A stretch of 64,000 nt of DNA from the NCBI GenBank assembly GCA_023435895.1, contig JAEZLH010000033.1, forward strand, positions 1 to 64,000, written 5' to 3'. The stretch is from Bacillota bacterium (lineage in GTDB: Bacteria; Bacillota; Clostridia; Lachnospirales; Lachnospiraceae). A program made the position numbers and the translations under genes. The notes below the pieces were generated by a model, which was not told the DNA's origin, made no database searches, and saw only the letters and a list, made by a program, of their open reading frames with translations. How positions within the stretch are numbered: the stretch's first letter is position 1; the number at the start of each line of letters is the position of its first letter. This document shows, in pieces, positions 17,819-27,562 of this stretch.

Positions 17819-19138
17819 TTATTTCGAAATAATCTTATTAATACTTTCTTCCAATTTCGTCACAGAAGCATCAATATCCTTGCCGCCTACAACTACTTCT
17901 GTTACCGTATCATATACTGCTTTATCGATCGCTGCATAAAATAGAGTCTTCGGCTGAGCCTGTCTAGCATATTTAATTTGATCCATGTATACACCAAACT
18001 TTGGATCTTTGGCAAAGGAGCATTCTCCAAGTGATGCATTATTTGCAGGAATATCTGAAATCAACTTTGCATTGTATGCCTTTGAGCATAGCATCTGAGC
18101 GAATTTTACAGCCTGTTCCGGTGCCTTGGTTTTGGCACTCACACAAATACCGAAACCGCCGCCGAAGGAGCCATTGGGTGCAGATGCATTCATCTTAGGA
18201 ACAAGCGCCTGTCCATACCAATCCTTGTCATAGATATCTGTTTCTACTAAGGTGTTTCCGATAATCATACCGAACTGCCCTTGAGCAAATTGACCTGATA
18301 CATCCAATTGGTTCAAGGTTGTATAGTCAGGTTCAAAGGTAGGTTTTAACCCTGCAAGAGTCTTTAGGTAAGTCTTAAATTCCTCGGTGTTGACATTAGG
18401 AGTGATCTTTCCACTATTATCAACATTGAGGATTGATCCGTTGCTTGCACAAAATAAGCCCTGTGTCGGGAATTCCTGAAGGCCAAGATCCATACCAAAA
18501 CCATATTTACCTGTTTTTTCGGTTATTGTGTTTGCAGCCTTAACTAACTCCTCCCAAGTTGCAGGCGGTGTATTCGGATCCAGTCCTGCTTCTTCAAACA
18601 GCTTCTTGTTATACCATAAGATTCTGGTGTCCGTTGTAAACGGAATTGCCATAGTCTGTCCCTTCCACTTGTACATGGATAAAACGCCTGGGAAGAAATC
18701 ATCAAAATATCCTGCTTGCACATAGCTATCAAGGTTCAATAAGGAATTGCTGTTCGCAAAGGTAGGGAAATCAGGATTATTGACAAAAGAGATATCAGCT
18801 TGTTGACCTGCTGCAAACTTTGTCTTGATCTTTGTTGCCCAGTCACCCCATGGGTCGGATTGAAGTTCGATTACATAACCGGGATTTTCTTTTTCAAACT
18901 GTGCCTTTGCTGCCTGATAAACTTCTTTATAAGGATCTGCATCCACCCAATCAGAAAATCCATAGAATGTTAATGTTACTGTTTCTTTTAGAGTATCAGT
19001 TGCACCGGGTGTAGTGGTACCCTGTGTGTCCGTGCCGGTTGTGGTCGGATCGCTGTTTTTAGAACTGCATCCGGTAAATGTTGCACTTAAAACTAAGACA
19101 AGTGCTAATACTAACGATAATGCTTTAAATCTTTTCAT
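17819..19138 (-). CDS. Sugar ABC transporter solute-binding lipoprotein
   Basis: The 439-residue extracellular family 1 binding protein has signal MKRFKALSLVLALVLVLSAT and lipobox FTGCSSK (Cys24), followed by a Thr/Gly-rich linker. The mature domain shows VTLTFYGFSDWVDADPY, NPGYVIELQSDPWGDWATKIKTK and the hinge-region WEELVKAANTITEKTGKYGFGMD. The start is set at MKRF behind AGGAGGAGG; ten upstream codons are excluded. It is the first gene of the minus-strand operon and is divergent from the yesM-like kinase gene, whose system presumably controls it. Ligand: alpha-mannosidic oligosaccharide inferred from the downstream GH38 gene only. Confidence 0.92.
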   Translation of the reverse strand: MKRFKALSLVLALVLVLSATFTGCSSKNSDPTTTGTDTQGTTTPGATDTLKETVTLTFYGFSDWVDADPYKEVYQAAKAQFEKENPGYVIELQSDPWGDWATKIKTKFAAGQQADISFVNNPDFPTFANSNSLLNLDSYVQAGYFDDFFPGVLSMYKWKGQTMAIPFTTDTRILWYNKKLFEEAGLDPNTPPATWEELVKAANTITEKTGKYGFGMDLGLQEFPTQGLFCASNGSILNVDNSGKITPNVNTEEFKTYLKTLAGLKPTFEPDYTTLNQLDVSGQFAQGQFGMIIGNTLVETDIYDKDWYGQALVPKMNASAPNGSFGGGFGICVSAKTKAPEQAVKFAQMLCSKAYNAKLISDIPANNASLGECSFAKDPKFGVYMDQIKYARQAQPKTLFYAAIDKAVYDTVTEVVVGGKDIDASVTKLEESINKIISK

Positions 19139-19221
19139 TGAATTACCTCCTCCTTTTGATGTTTCCATTATGGCATACGAACTTTTAAATTATAAGATGA
19201 CTGGTTTTATATTTTTTGTAT

Positions 19222-19250
19222 CTATATTAACAAAACGGAAACCAATTCAA
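19222..19250 (-). promoter_or_regulatory. Possible promoter and operator-like half-site of mannoside operon
   Basis: On the minus strand TTGAAT (19245-19250) is followed 15 bases later by TAATAT (19224-19229). The AAAACGGAAACC string at 19232-19243 between them matches 12 bases of the palindromic operator seen at 57883-57901 near the LacI-type regulator gene. The other half-site is not conserved. The spacing is short, so the promoter call is weak. Confidence 0.3.
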
Positions 19251-19328
19251 AATATTTTGTATATCTTTATGCTTTTATGTACATTGATACGGTTCTTGTC
19301 ACTGTGTATGTAAATACTTTTTTGTGTA

Positions 19329-19337
19329 TGATATAAT
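19329..19337 (+). promoter_or_regulatory. Extended -10 promoter of the YesM/YesN pair
   Basis: TGATATAAT is a TG-n extended -10 element with a perfect TATAAT, about 130 bases upstream of the kinase gene. No good -35 box is seen at the expected distance, which extended -10 promoters tolerate. The rest of 19139-19464 shows only the minus-strand signals at 19222-19250. Confidence 0.45.
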
Positions 19338-19464
19338 CAATAGGCAAGAAAGAATAGCATAAATAGCCTTCTTTGCTTACCTACATTGAACCCTCGACAG
19401 AATACGAACCCGGTTCAGTACAATCTACGTCATATCGAATAAATGTATAATACGGAGGTACTCC

Positions 19465-21246
19465 ATGATAATAAAGAAAATACCGCGAAAAAGCATGATC
19501 ATTAATTTCATAATGCTAAATATTACCTTTTTAATTTTACCCTTCTCTATTCTCCTGCTGTATACGCTAGACAAAACCTCCGACTTTGAAGCCAAAAGTG
19601 CAAATCAATTTTTGTCAAGCAATCTTCGAACTATCTCTACAACGATTGACCAGGTTCTATTCCATGTGGAGAAAACTCAACTCTCCCTTATATTAAATAA
19701 TAGCTTCACCACCACACTCCAACATTTGAGCTCATATGATACAAAGGATGAGTATCAGGACTTTATGGATTACAAAGAGATTCGGGACAATATTCTTAGC
19801 ACCGCCTCCTATAATGATTACATTTATTCCATATATGCCTATTCCATTACCGCTCAGCGTTTCTTTTCCTCCACCGTAAATTGGAACCCGAAGTTTAATC
19901 ATTTCCGTTTAGAGGATATTGACTGGTATCCGAACAGTTCCGTGAATTCCACGGAACGTCCTTGGGTGATTATTCATGGAGTAGAGGATAACCGAACCCT
20001 CCTTTCCAATATCCGAGAACTAAGAGATTCCTATCAGTCAAAGGCCTTTGGAGTGCTGTCTGTGAATGTAGATTCCTCCGTAATCTCCGAATTACTGAAT
20101 GAAGTTAAGATGAATAAATACAGCTTCTCCTTTATGAGCGACGGTGCAGGCAATATGATAACCGATGATTCCGATAAGAATAAGAATATTTACAAAAGTA
20201 TTTATGATAAAATCCCCATGACTTCCGAAAAAGGATTTTTTAAGACCTCTTTTCATGGAGGGAATTATTTTGTATCGTATTTTACTTCCGATTACAGCAA
20301 GTTCAAATATGTTGTCATTGTCCCCTTGGAGCATATTGAGACCACCAACTCCATCATAACTGTATTGTTGATTGTTTTTATCTTCTGTACACTTTTTACG
20401 ATTGCCATCAGCATTCTCTTAGCTTATAATTATTTATTCAAGCCGGTACGCAAACTGTTTAAAGCAATGCACCATGTGGAACAGGGTAATTTTAAAGTAC
20501 GGCTGTCCACCGGTCATTCCTATGAGATTGAATATATTAATCATAATTTTAATAATATGGTCACGAATATAGAGAAATTGATTGAAGAAAACTATATTGC
20601 CCGCCTGATCAGCAAGGAGGCACAGCTAGAGACCATACAAAATCAATTGAATGAGCATTTTCTGTACAATACACTGGATGTTATTCACTGGATGGCCAAG
20701 AAGGAAAATGCACTGGATGCCTGCGATATGATCTACTCCCTGGCTAATTTCTACCGTGTGAGCCTTTCCTCCGGCAAAGAGTATATTACTCTACAGCAGG
20801 TAATCGATATGCTGGAGAGCTATCTTCACATCCAGAAGATAAGAATGGGGGAAGCCTTTGAGTATGAGATTGAATATGACAAAAATATTCTTGAGGATAT
20901 TGTGATTAAATATCCTTTCCAACCTCTGGTTGAAAATGCATTTACTCATGGGATCAGAAACCTGGATAGACAGGGAAGAATTCATATATCCTTTCAAATA
21001 ATCGATGATCGAATCCATTTTTCAGTAAAAGATAACGGAATTGGGCTGGATGAAAAGCAGCTGGAACAACTGATACAGGATATCAGTTCAGATTTTTCGG
21101 ATGATAACAATTTTGCTCTTAAAACAATTAATTATCAATTGCAGAACTTATATGGCAAAACCAGCTGTCTAAAGATTCTGTCCGTATTAAACGAAGGGTT
21201 TGAAATCAGTTTTGAAATACCGCGAGATGTCCAAGGAGGGATATGA
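19465..21246 (+). CDS. Sensor histidine kinase, YesM/LytS type
   Basis: The 593-residue membrane kinase has one helix near residues 13-35, a ~250-residue extracellular sensor of Cache type and a second helix at ~295-320. A HAMP segment (LFKPVRKLFKAMHHVEQGNFKVRL) is followed by the His_kinase motif NQLNEHFLYNTLDVIHWMA, where the phospho-accepting His sits in EHFLYNT. The usual Pro before that His is Glu. The HATPase N box is QPLVENAFTHGI and the G box is DNGIGLD. GGAGG lies 5 bases before the ATG. Its stop overlaps the ribosome site of the response regulator gene. YesM-type kinases usually sense extracellular sugars or binding-protein complexes and control the adjacent importer. Confidence 0.93.
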   Translation: MIIKKIPRKSMIINFIMLNITFLILPFSILLLYTLDKTSDFEAKSANQFLSSNLRTISTTIDQVLFHVEKTQLSLILNNSFTTTLQHLSSYDTKDEYQDFMDYKEIRDNILSTASYNDYIYSIYAYSITAQRFFSSTVNWNPKFNHFRLEDIDWYPNSSVNSTERPWVIIHGVEDNRTLLSNIRELRDSYQSKAFGVLSVNVDSSVISELLNEVKMNKYSFSFMSDGAGNMITDDSDKNKNIYKSIYDKIPMTSEKGFFKTSFHGGNYFVSYFTSDYSKFKYVVIVPLEHIETTNSIITVLLIVFIFCTLFTIAISILLAYNYLFKPVRKLFKAMHHVEQGNFKVRLSTGHSYEIEYINHNFNNMVTNIEKLIEENYIARLISKEAQLETIQNQLNEHFLYNTLDVIHWMAKKENALDACDMIYSLANFYRVSLSSGKEYITLQQVIDMLESYLHIQKIRMGEAFEYEIEYDKNILEDIVIKYPFQPLVENAFTHGIRNLDRQGRIHISFQIIDDRIHFSVKDNGIGLDEKQLEQLIQDISSDFSDDNNFALKTINYQLQNLYGKTSCLKILSVLNEGFEISFEIPRDVQGGI

Positions 21247-21247
21247 A

Positions 21248-22798
21248 ATGCTACGAATGGTAATAGTTGATGATGAAAACATAATACGTGAGAGTTTAGT
21301 GCATTTTATTGATTGGGAATCCATCAATATCGAAGTGGTCGGTACTGCCGATAACGGATCAAAAGCTCTTAATATCATAATGGAACAGGTGCCGGATATC
21401 ATATTAACTGACATCTCTATGCCTATGTTAAGCGGTATTGAAATGATTCAGATGCTTCGAGATAAGAATATAAGATCAGAAGTAATTTTTATCAGTGCCT
21501 ATAATAATTTCGATTACGCTAAGAAAGCAATTGAGTTCGGAGCGTTTGACTATATATTAAAACCCATTAATGAACTACAATTGATCGATACGGTCAAACG
21601 ATGCTCCGATAAGATTATCCACGAAAAGGAAGTCACCCATCTTCTGTCAAATATCACCAATGACAAAAAACAGTTATTAAGTGATTCTCTGGAGAAACTC
21701 TTTTTTCATCATACGCAGTTAAAACCCTCCGAACAAAAGGTTCTGGAGGCGAACGGCATTACAGAGGACGCCTTTCCTATGGTCATTGCAGCGGGGATAA
21801 CCCTGAGCGATGAGGAAACCCTGCAATTAGGGCAATTCGAACTTCTCTTAAAGGGAAACCATTTAATTCATACACTTCGGATCAAGAATAACTTTTTGAT
21901 TTATCTGTTATTCTCTGAAGAAGTTGACCCGTCCTACTTACAAAAGACATTTGTAGACTTTTTTATGAATAAAAAAGAATTCTATATGGAACAGGGAATT
22001 CATGATATCAGTATGAGTAATCCATATGCATTTTCGAAAGCTTTTCCGAGAATAGCCACAGAAGTACTATTGCTACATGCCTGTGGTTTTAATGCTTCCA
22101 CTTGTTTTAAGATACAAATCATGAACGATTTGGCAGAAGTACAACAAAGGATTCCTTCGGGGCATATCCTTAGCCAAACGAAAGAAGCAATTGAAAATCA
22201 TGACAGTGACAAACTATATAAACTGACCACTGCCTACTTTCTTCATTGTGTCGAAGACCAGACCATCTATGATCTGGATATTATGAAGTTAAAATGCATT
22301 GATTTCATTGATACGGTTTTTAATGATTTAAACACATATCAAATTGCAAATTATTTTGGTGAAAAACATATGACTGCGAAAAAAAGTATTACTTCCCAGA
22401 TCAGTATAGATCAAATCTATGAGGTCACCAAAAATATATTCACCAATCTGTCAACCCTGATCCAAGAAAACAAACTAAAGAGCTCCCACCATCTTGTAAA
22501 GCTTACGATGGACTATATCCATCAGAATTACAATAAGAACATCTCGCTGGCGGATATCTCCTCAAAACTCTATGTCTCTCCCGCATACCTAAGTATGCTT
22601 TTTAGCCGGGACGTGGGTGAACCTTTTTCCAGATATGTATTGAATTACCGGATTCAGATGGCAAAGACCATGCTGCAGAACCCCAAATACAAGGTATATG
22701 AAATTGCTGCCATGACAGGGTTTACCGATGTTGCTCATTTTAGCAAGGCCTTTAAACAAATTGAGAAAAAATCGCCAAAGCAGTTCATGAACAGTTAA
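21248..22798 (+). CDS. Response regulator with AraC-type DNA-binding domain, YesN type
   Basis: The 516-residue regulator has an N-terminal receiver (VIVDDEN, phospho-acceptor Asp55 in ILTDISMPML, Lys in FDYILKPINE). A ~260-residue linker follows, then a C-terminal AraC/XylS double helix-turn-helix (ISLADISSKLYVSPAYLSMLF...VYEIAAMTGFTDVAHFSKAFKQIEKKSPKQF). The start is MLRMVIVDDEN, one base after the kinase stop, because AAGGAGGGATATGAA precedes it; the longer frame beginning at 21200 has no ribosome site. It is expected to activate the divergent importer/GH38 operon. Confidence 0.94.
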   Translation: MLRMVIVDDENIIRESLVHFIDWESINIEVVGTADNGSKALNIIMEQVPDIILTDISMPMLSGIEMIQMLRDKNIRSEVIFISAYNNFDYAKKAIEFGAFDYILKPINELQLIDTVKRCSDKIIHEKEVTHLLSNITNDKKQLLSDSLEKLFFHHTQLKPSEQKVLEANGITEDAFPMVIAAGITLSDEETLQLGQFELLLKGNHLIHTLRIKNNFLIYLLFSEEVDPSYLQKTFVDFFMNKKEFYMEQGIHDISMSNPYAFSKAFPRIATEVLLLHACGFNASTCFKIQIMNDLAEVQQRIPSGHILSQTKEAIENHDSDKLYKLTTAYFLHCVEDQTIYDLDIMKLKCIDFIDTVFNDLNTYQIANYFGEKHMTAKKSITSQISIDQIYEVTKNIFTNLSTLIQENKLKSSHHLVKLTMDYIHQNYNKNISLADISSKLYVSPAYLSMLFSRDVGEPFSRYVLNYRIQMAKTMLQNPKYKVYEIAAMTGFTDVAHFSKAFKQIEKKSPKQFMNS

Positions 22799-22855
22799 AA
22801 CCAATGCATGCTTGGAATGGACGGATTATTAGCAATTATTTTTCCTGAAATTATT

Positions 22856-23033
22856 GTAAAAGTTTCACTAAGTAACGCTTACAGCTATTTCACCGAGTAA
22901 ATCTTGCAATTTTTCTCTGAGTAAGTCTTGTAGCTGTTTCACTGCGTAATCTTGTAGCTGTTTCACTGAGTAATCTTGTAGCCGTTGCACTAAGTAATCT
23001 TGTAGCCGTTGCACTAAGTAATCTTGTAACTAG
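22856..23033. repeat. 24-bp tandem repeat array
   Basis: About seven head-to-tail units of TCTTGTAGCTGTTTCACTGA plus GTAA. The last four (22925-23021) are nearly identical and two are identical; the first three are diverged. There are no spacers, so this is not CRISPR. The array starts ~57 bases after the YesN-type gene stop and ends just before the hairpin at 23038. No reading frame with a start site spans it. Confidence 0.9.
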
Positions 23034-23037
23034 AAAG

Positions 23038-23099
23038 GCCAACGTGATATATTACCTTTCAGAATACAAAGATTAGGTACGTTAATATATCACGTTGGC
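23038..23099. terminator. Long perfect hairpin between convergent genes
   Basis: The 17-bp perfectly complementary arms GCCAACGTGATATATTA and TAATATATCACGTTGGC enclose a 28-base loop, followed on the plus strand by TTATTTGTTCTTT. It lies between the convergent YesN-type gene (+) and FtsX-like permease gene (-), so a bidirectional terminator is likely. The loop is longer than usual for one. Confidence 0.65.
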
Positions 23100-23188
23100 T
23101 TATTTGTTCTTTGAATTTCAAATACTCTATTTATTCTTAATTAATTTAAAACACGGATTTTCTTATAATGCCATCTATTACTGTCACT

Positions 23189-25543
23189 CTATTCCGAAAT
23201 CAATATTCTTGGGTCCACTCTCTTAATTCTACCTGACAGCAGATATGAGAAAGCAAAAAATACAATTCCCATAAAGATAACCGGTGTAAGTAATGCGATC
23301 AAAGTAATGTGTCCGTTGAATTTACTAATCCCCATAAAAGAGAGCATAAATTCCAAACATTGGTTCATTGACATAATGCTTAATATGGCTCCGATCAATC
23401 CGCTTATAATAGAAACAAAGAAGAATCTCAATGCAAATTGAATCCGCAGATTGGAAGAGGTGAACCCAAGTGACTTATAAATACCATAATCCTTTCGTTC
23501 CTTTGCAAAAATCTTATCACATTGCAAAAAGATTACGATAACCACGAATACAACAGATATGCCGTAAACTAGTAACATAAGACCGTTAATGGCCGCTACG
23601 ATAGAATCAATTCCCCCCAGTTCATCTGCAGGATTCTGAACCATAATAAGATTGCCATATTTTAGCTTTAGCTTCTCTACGATATCCTTCGCTTTTGTGC
23701 TATCTAATAATTTATATTCATTATAATAGGGTTCCTCCGGTTCCACTATTTTACCAAATCCTTCTTCGTTAAGTGCAATATTCTTTCCCATATCAGAACC
23801 AGATTGATAAATACCTGAAACCATGTAATTCGCTTTTTTACCTAAGCCCGAGAGTATAACCGTATCACCAATGTTAAGGTTAAGCTCCTTTGCAATAAAT
23901 TGCGTTATAAGGATTTCATTGTCATATCTGCATGTTCTTCCTTCAAGTACTGTATTATAATTCTCAGCATCTGTGCACATAAAACTGAGTACTTTACAAC
24001 CGTTGATTAGTAAATAGGAGGAATAGGTTTGATAATTCCCTGTAATCTTGTTTTCAGATTCAATCATTCCCTCTACTTCCCTCTGCAAACCACTGTTCTT
24101 ATAATTTATCTCAATGTCGCTGTCGAAACAGGTAAATAGGTGAACTAACCCATTCCCGTCTTTACCGACCCAGCTGCTAAGATTACTTACCATAACCAAA
24201 AAGAATACCAACAATGCAGTTATAATTCCGGCACTCAGATATTGTCTGTAATTCGAGGTAAGTTGTCGGAATGCCAAGAAGATATTCATCCCCTTCTTAC
24301 GAATTTTAATCTCCAATCGATTGGCAAAATAAATATCCTCATGCCCGTTACGTATTGCTTGTATTGGAGTTATTCCTGTTATTTTTCGAAGCTTTACACT
24401 TACAAATATAACAATCAATAAAAGGATTCCCACCGTCGCCCCCATAATAGGATAAATTGGCAATTGATCAGACACCAAAAAACCGGTTACCGGAGTCGTG
24501 GTCTTACCGAGATAGCTGATAATGGGTAATGCAATAGGAATTCCAAGAATAACCCCTAGTAATGCTGCTGACAGATATTGCAAAGCAAGAATAATTTTTA
24601 TCTTACCTTGTGAAAAACCAACAGCTTTCAAAATTCCCAGATTAATATATTCCAGATCAATACTGCTACTAATACTATGATTGATTACGATTAGAGCGAC
24701 GATTAGCAAAAGTATGACAAAGGAAACCAAGACTCCGCAGAAGATATTCGTGGTAATCAACATATATCCCTTAGACTCCTCAATGCCTAATGTTCCTCTT
24801 GCATATCCGCCTACATCAGTAGTTTCGTTAATGGATCGTTCAAATTCCATAAAATGAATTGAAGTATTTTTATTCTTAAACACATTGAGTAACATACCCT
24901 GAGAGATTTTCTTTGAATCCTTAGCTAGGTCATATAATTGCTTAAGGTCCGAGTTATTCATTAATAAGTTTTTAACTCCCATCATTGAACTACCGCAAAA
25001 GGGATCTTCTAGAAAGGATTTTACTGTAAACTGTTTAATCTGTCCTTCTGATTCAAAAATAATATTGTCTCCAATTTTACAATCATAGAGAGATTGATAG
25101 GATATCGGAACTGATACCTCTCCCGGTTTTAGTTCTTTTTGATTTTTTATAATATGGGTTCCCTGATTATTGAATATTTGGAAGTTAAAACAATCTTGCT
25201 TCTCTGGCTGTAAGATAACGGTTCCTGATTTCTTTCCATTCAAATCTGCAATCTGGGCATAGACAACGGGAATTGTTTTAACAGAATCCACATATTGATT
25301 CTTTTTGATATTCTCAATCAATGCATTCAAATCTCCTCCGGGTGCCTTATCGCTGTATAGTTCAATCACCATTTCCCCATATCCATCTTCCTTTAATGCC
25401 TGTGTAACCCTTGAACTGGAATTAATGTAAACGGTCAGAACGGAGGTAAGCGCAAGGGAGACCAAAAACATTAGAATCAGAATTCCCAGGAAACTACTTT
25501 TTTGGTGACGGATGTTTGCTTTTAATAATAGAAATAGTTCCAT
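23189..25543 (-). CDS. ABC transporter permease, FtsX/MacB-like
   Basis: The 784-residue membrane protein has the duplicated FtsX layout. An N-terminal helix (FLGILILMFLVSLALTSVLTVYI) and a ~230-residue extracellular domain are followed by three helices (~260-390). A second unit then begins after FLAFRQLTSNYRQYLSAGIITALLVFF, with another extracellular domain and three C-terminal helices. It overlaps no gene but follows the ATPase gene by 10 bases. With the adjacent ATPase, kinase and regulator it resembles modules that pump out or sense antimicrobial peptides, or export lipids or lipoproteins. The substrate is unknown. Confidence 0.88.
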   Translation of the reverse strand: MELFLLLKANIRHQKSSFLGILILMFLVSLALTSVLTVYINSSSRVTQALKEDGYGEMVIELYSDKAPGGDLNALIENIKKNQYVDSVKTIPVVYAQIADLNGKKSGTVILQPEKQDCFNFQIFNNQGTHIIKNQKELKPGEVSVPISYQSLYDCKIGDNIIFESEGQIKQFTVKSFLEDPFCGSSMMGVKNLLMNNSDLKQLYDLAKDSKKISQGMLLNVFKNKNTSIHFMEFERSINETTDVGGYARGTLGIEESKGYMLITTNIFCGVLVSFVILLLIVALIVINHSISSSIDLEYINLGILKAVGFSQGKIKIILALQYLSAALLGVILGIPIALPIISYLGKTTTPVTGFLVSDQLPIYPIMGATVGILLLIVIFVSVKLRKITGITPIQAIRNGHEDIYFANRLEIKIRKKGMNIFLAFRQLTSNYRQYLSAGIITALLVFFLVMVSNLSSWVGKDGNGLVHLFTCFDSDIEINYKNSGLQREVEGMIESENKITGNYQTYSSYLLINGCKVLSFMCTDAENYNTVLEGRTCRYDNEILITQFIAKELNLNIGDTVILSGLGKKANYMVSGIYQSGSDMGKNIALNEEGFGKIVEPEEPYYNEYKLLDSTKAKDIVEKLKLKYGNLIMVQNPADELGGIDSIVAAINGLMLLVYGISVVFVVIVIFLQCDKIFAKERKDYGIYKSLGFTSSNLRIQFALRFFFVSIISGLIGAILSIMSMNQCLEFMLSFMGISKFNGHITLIALLTPVIFMGIVFFAFSYLLSGRIKRVDPRILISE

Positions 25544-25553
25544 TCTTCGCCAC

Positions 25554-26315
25554 CTACCATTCCATCGAAGAAAGCCAGGAATTGACCTGTATCTCTCTGC
25601 TCTTACTATCTTCTTCTTTATAAGGTGGAAGAGTCATTTCACCAATAATTCTTCCGTCCTCAAGATACAAAAGTCTGGTACCATGGATTGCTGCTCTTAA
25701 ATCATGCGTTACCAATAAAATACTCTGACCGCCTTCATTAAGTTCTGATAAAAGATTTAAAACCTCCTGAGTATTTCTACGATTCAATGCACCCGTTGGC
25801 TCATCCGCAAATAAAATATCAGGCTCACTGATAATGGAACGTACAATCGCGGCTCTTTGCGCTTCCCCACCCGATACCTGTGAGGGCAGTCGATCCTTTG
25901 CCTCCGATATATTTACGGTTTCAAACAATTTCATTGCACGATCCTTCACCATTTGGGCTGTTTTTTGTTTGTTTAGGTATCCTGGAACTGTAACATTTTC
26001 CAATAAGGTCAGATTGCTGACTAAATGAATTTGCTGAAATACAAAGCCGAAGTTCCTTGACCGTAGCTTCGCCATTTCCTTTTCCTTATAACGACTGATG
26101 CAAGCTTTTCGAAAACTCACTTCGCCTGAAGTTATTTTATCCATACCGCTTAAACAGTACAACAAGGTGGACTTCCCTGAGCCTGAGGCTCCCATAATAA
26201 CCGTAAAATCTCTTTCATAAATCTCTAAATTCACATTGTCAAGAATATGATTTTGACCACCATTATTGGCAAAGCTTTTACATAAATCTTTCGTACTCAA
26301 TATAATTTCTTTCAT
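25554..26315 (-). CDS. ABC transporter ATP-binding protein, MacB/LolD-like
   Basis: The 253-residue ATPase has Walker A GASGSGKSTLL (~residues 42-52), Q-loop VFQQIHLVSNLT, the ABC signature VSGGEAQRAAI and Walker B ILFADEPTGALNRR. The H-loop is LVTHDLRAA. The closest family is the LolD/MacB group that pairs with FtsX-type permeases. The C-terminal ~35 residues extend beyond the core. It is transcribed with the permease gene 10 bases downstream; the kinase gene ends 101 bases upstream. Confidence 0.93.
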   Translation of the reverse strand: MKEIILSTKDLCKSFANNGGQNHILDNVNLEIYERDFTVIMGASGSGKSTLLYCLSGMDKITSGEVSFRKACISRYKEKEMAKLRSRNFGFVFQQIHLVSNLTLLENVTVPGYLNKQKTAQMVKDRAMKLFETVNISEAKDRLPSQVSGGEAQRAAIVRSIISEPDILFADEPTGALNRRNTQEVLNLLSELNEGGQSILLVTHDLRAAIHGTRLLYLEDGRIIGEMTLPPYKEEDSKSREIQVNSWLSSMEW

Positions 26316-26416
26316 TTCTTAATAACCATGCCTCTCCTTATCAATTGATGTGATAAAAATTCAATTCACACCTGCTTTCTGAATACTATCTTATCAGACC
26401 AATTATTAAGAAATCT

Positions 26417-27562
26417 TTAAGACTTTAAGAAAATGATAACTTCCAGTCCTTTTTCTGTATTATTTAAGAGAACCTCACCGTTCATTTGCTTCATAATATA
26501 GTCCACGATATAAAGCCCTAAACCAGAACCCGGTTTTCCTTCTGCATTCTTCCCTCGGTAAAATTTATGAAACACAAAGGGCATATCCTCCGATGAAATC
26601 CCTTTCCCGTAATCCATGATATGTATCTCATAACCAAAATCAGTAACCTTTGTCCATACCGATATGGGAGGTGAGCCATACTTTCTTGCATTATTTATTA
26701 CGTTCTCAATTACTTGAACCAACCGCTTAGAATCAACGTCCATTCTCATTCTATCGATGTTCTTAATCTGAATATCGCCTTGATCCCCTAGCATCTCATC
26801 CACTGTACTATGAATCAGATTACTAAGTTCGACCGGTTCAGATCTAACCTGCAGCTTGTCAAGGTCTGACAAGGAGTGTAAGAATAAATCATTCGTTAAG
26901 TTCGTTACCTCATCACATTTTTTCATGAGTACCCTTAGATATCTGGCACGACGCTCCGGCGATGAGTCCATATTGGCTTCCAGTCCTTCGGCATATGCAC
27001 GAATGGATGCAATTGGTGTCTTAATATCATGGGAAAGTGTTGCGATGACCGTCTTATTATTCTCAATGGCCTCTTTCTCACAAGCTCTTGCCTTGACTAT
27101 TTCTTTTCTCATATGATCAAAGCTCCAAGTAAAGGCTCCAAAAAAATTATTTCTTTCATAGTTAAGTGATATGTTCATATTTCCCTTCGCAATTTCTCCC
27201 GCATATTGCTCAAGCTTTCGAAACGGATGAAGCATAACTCGATATAAATAGGCAAATAAAGTCAGTACAAAACCTACACAGCACGCATAAAGAAACACAA
27301 TCCAATCAAGATAAGGCGTTTCGGAATTTTGATCACCCTTAAGTAAAGTGTTGGATAGCTTATCAATTTGTTCTTTCACAGGGCTTATTCCATCCTTCTC
27401 CGTCAGTTTTTCAATTTCATTCAGTGCCAGCACCATTTCTCGGTTCTTATTCTCCACAGGCTGCTGCTTCATGGATAAAAAAAAGAAAGCAGCAACTATG
27501 GTAATTACAGTTAAGAAAGCAATTACCATCTTTACAACTTTCGAAATGATCGAGTATTTCAT
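26417..27562 (-). CDS. Sensor histidine kinase (HAMP, HisKA, HATPase)
   Basis: The 381-residue kinase has a first helix at residues ~11-30, a short extracellular loop of ~55 residues and a second helix ~86-107. A HAMP follows (LHPFRKLEQYAGEIAKGNMNISL). The phospho-accepting His178 lies in ATLSHDIKTPIASI, and the N box (NVINNARKYG) and G boxes (DYGKGIS, GSGLGLYIV) are intact. Its ATG overlaps the regulator stop (ATGA). The gene order regulator-kinase-ATPase-permease suggests that it controls the exporter genes. Confidence 0.93.
   Translation of the reverse strand: MKYSIISKVVKMVIAFLTVITIVAAFFFLSMKQQPVENKNREMVLALNEIEKLTEKDGISPVKEQIDKLSNTLLKGDQNSETPYLDWIVFLYACCVGFVLTLFAYLYRVMLHPFRKLEQYAGEIAKGNMNISLNYERNNFFGAFTWSFDHMRKEIVKARACEKEAIENNKTVIATLSHDIKTPIASIRAYAEGLEANMDSSPERRARYLRVLMKKCDEVTNLTNDLFLHSLSDLDKLQVRSEPVELSNLIHSTVDEMLGDQGDIQIKNIDRMRMDVDSKRLVQVIENVINNARKYGSPPISVWTKVTDFGYEIHIMDYGKGISSEDMPFVFHKFYRGKNAEGKPGSGLGLYIVDYIMKQMNGEVLLNNTEKGLEVIIFLKS

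Noticed and set aside
22856..23033. Possible CRISPR array
   Set aside because: The 24-bp units are contiguous with no spacers, and no cas genes are in the window.
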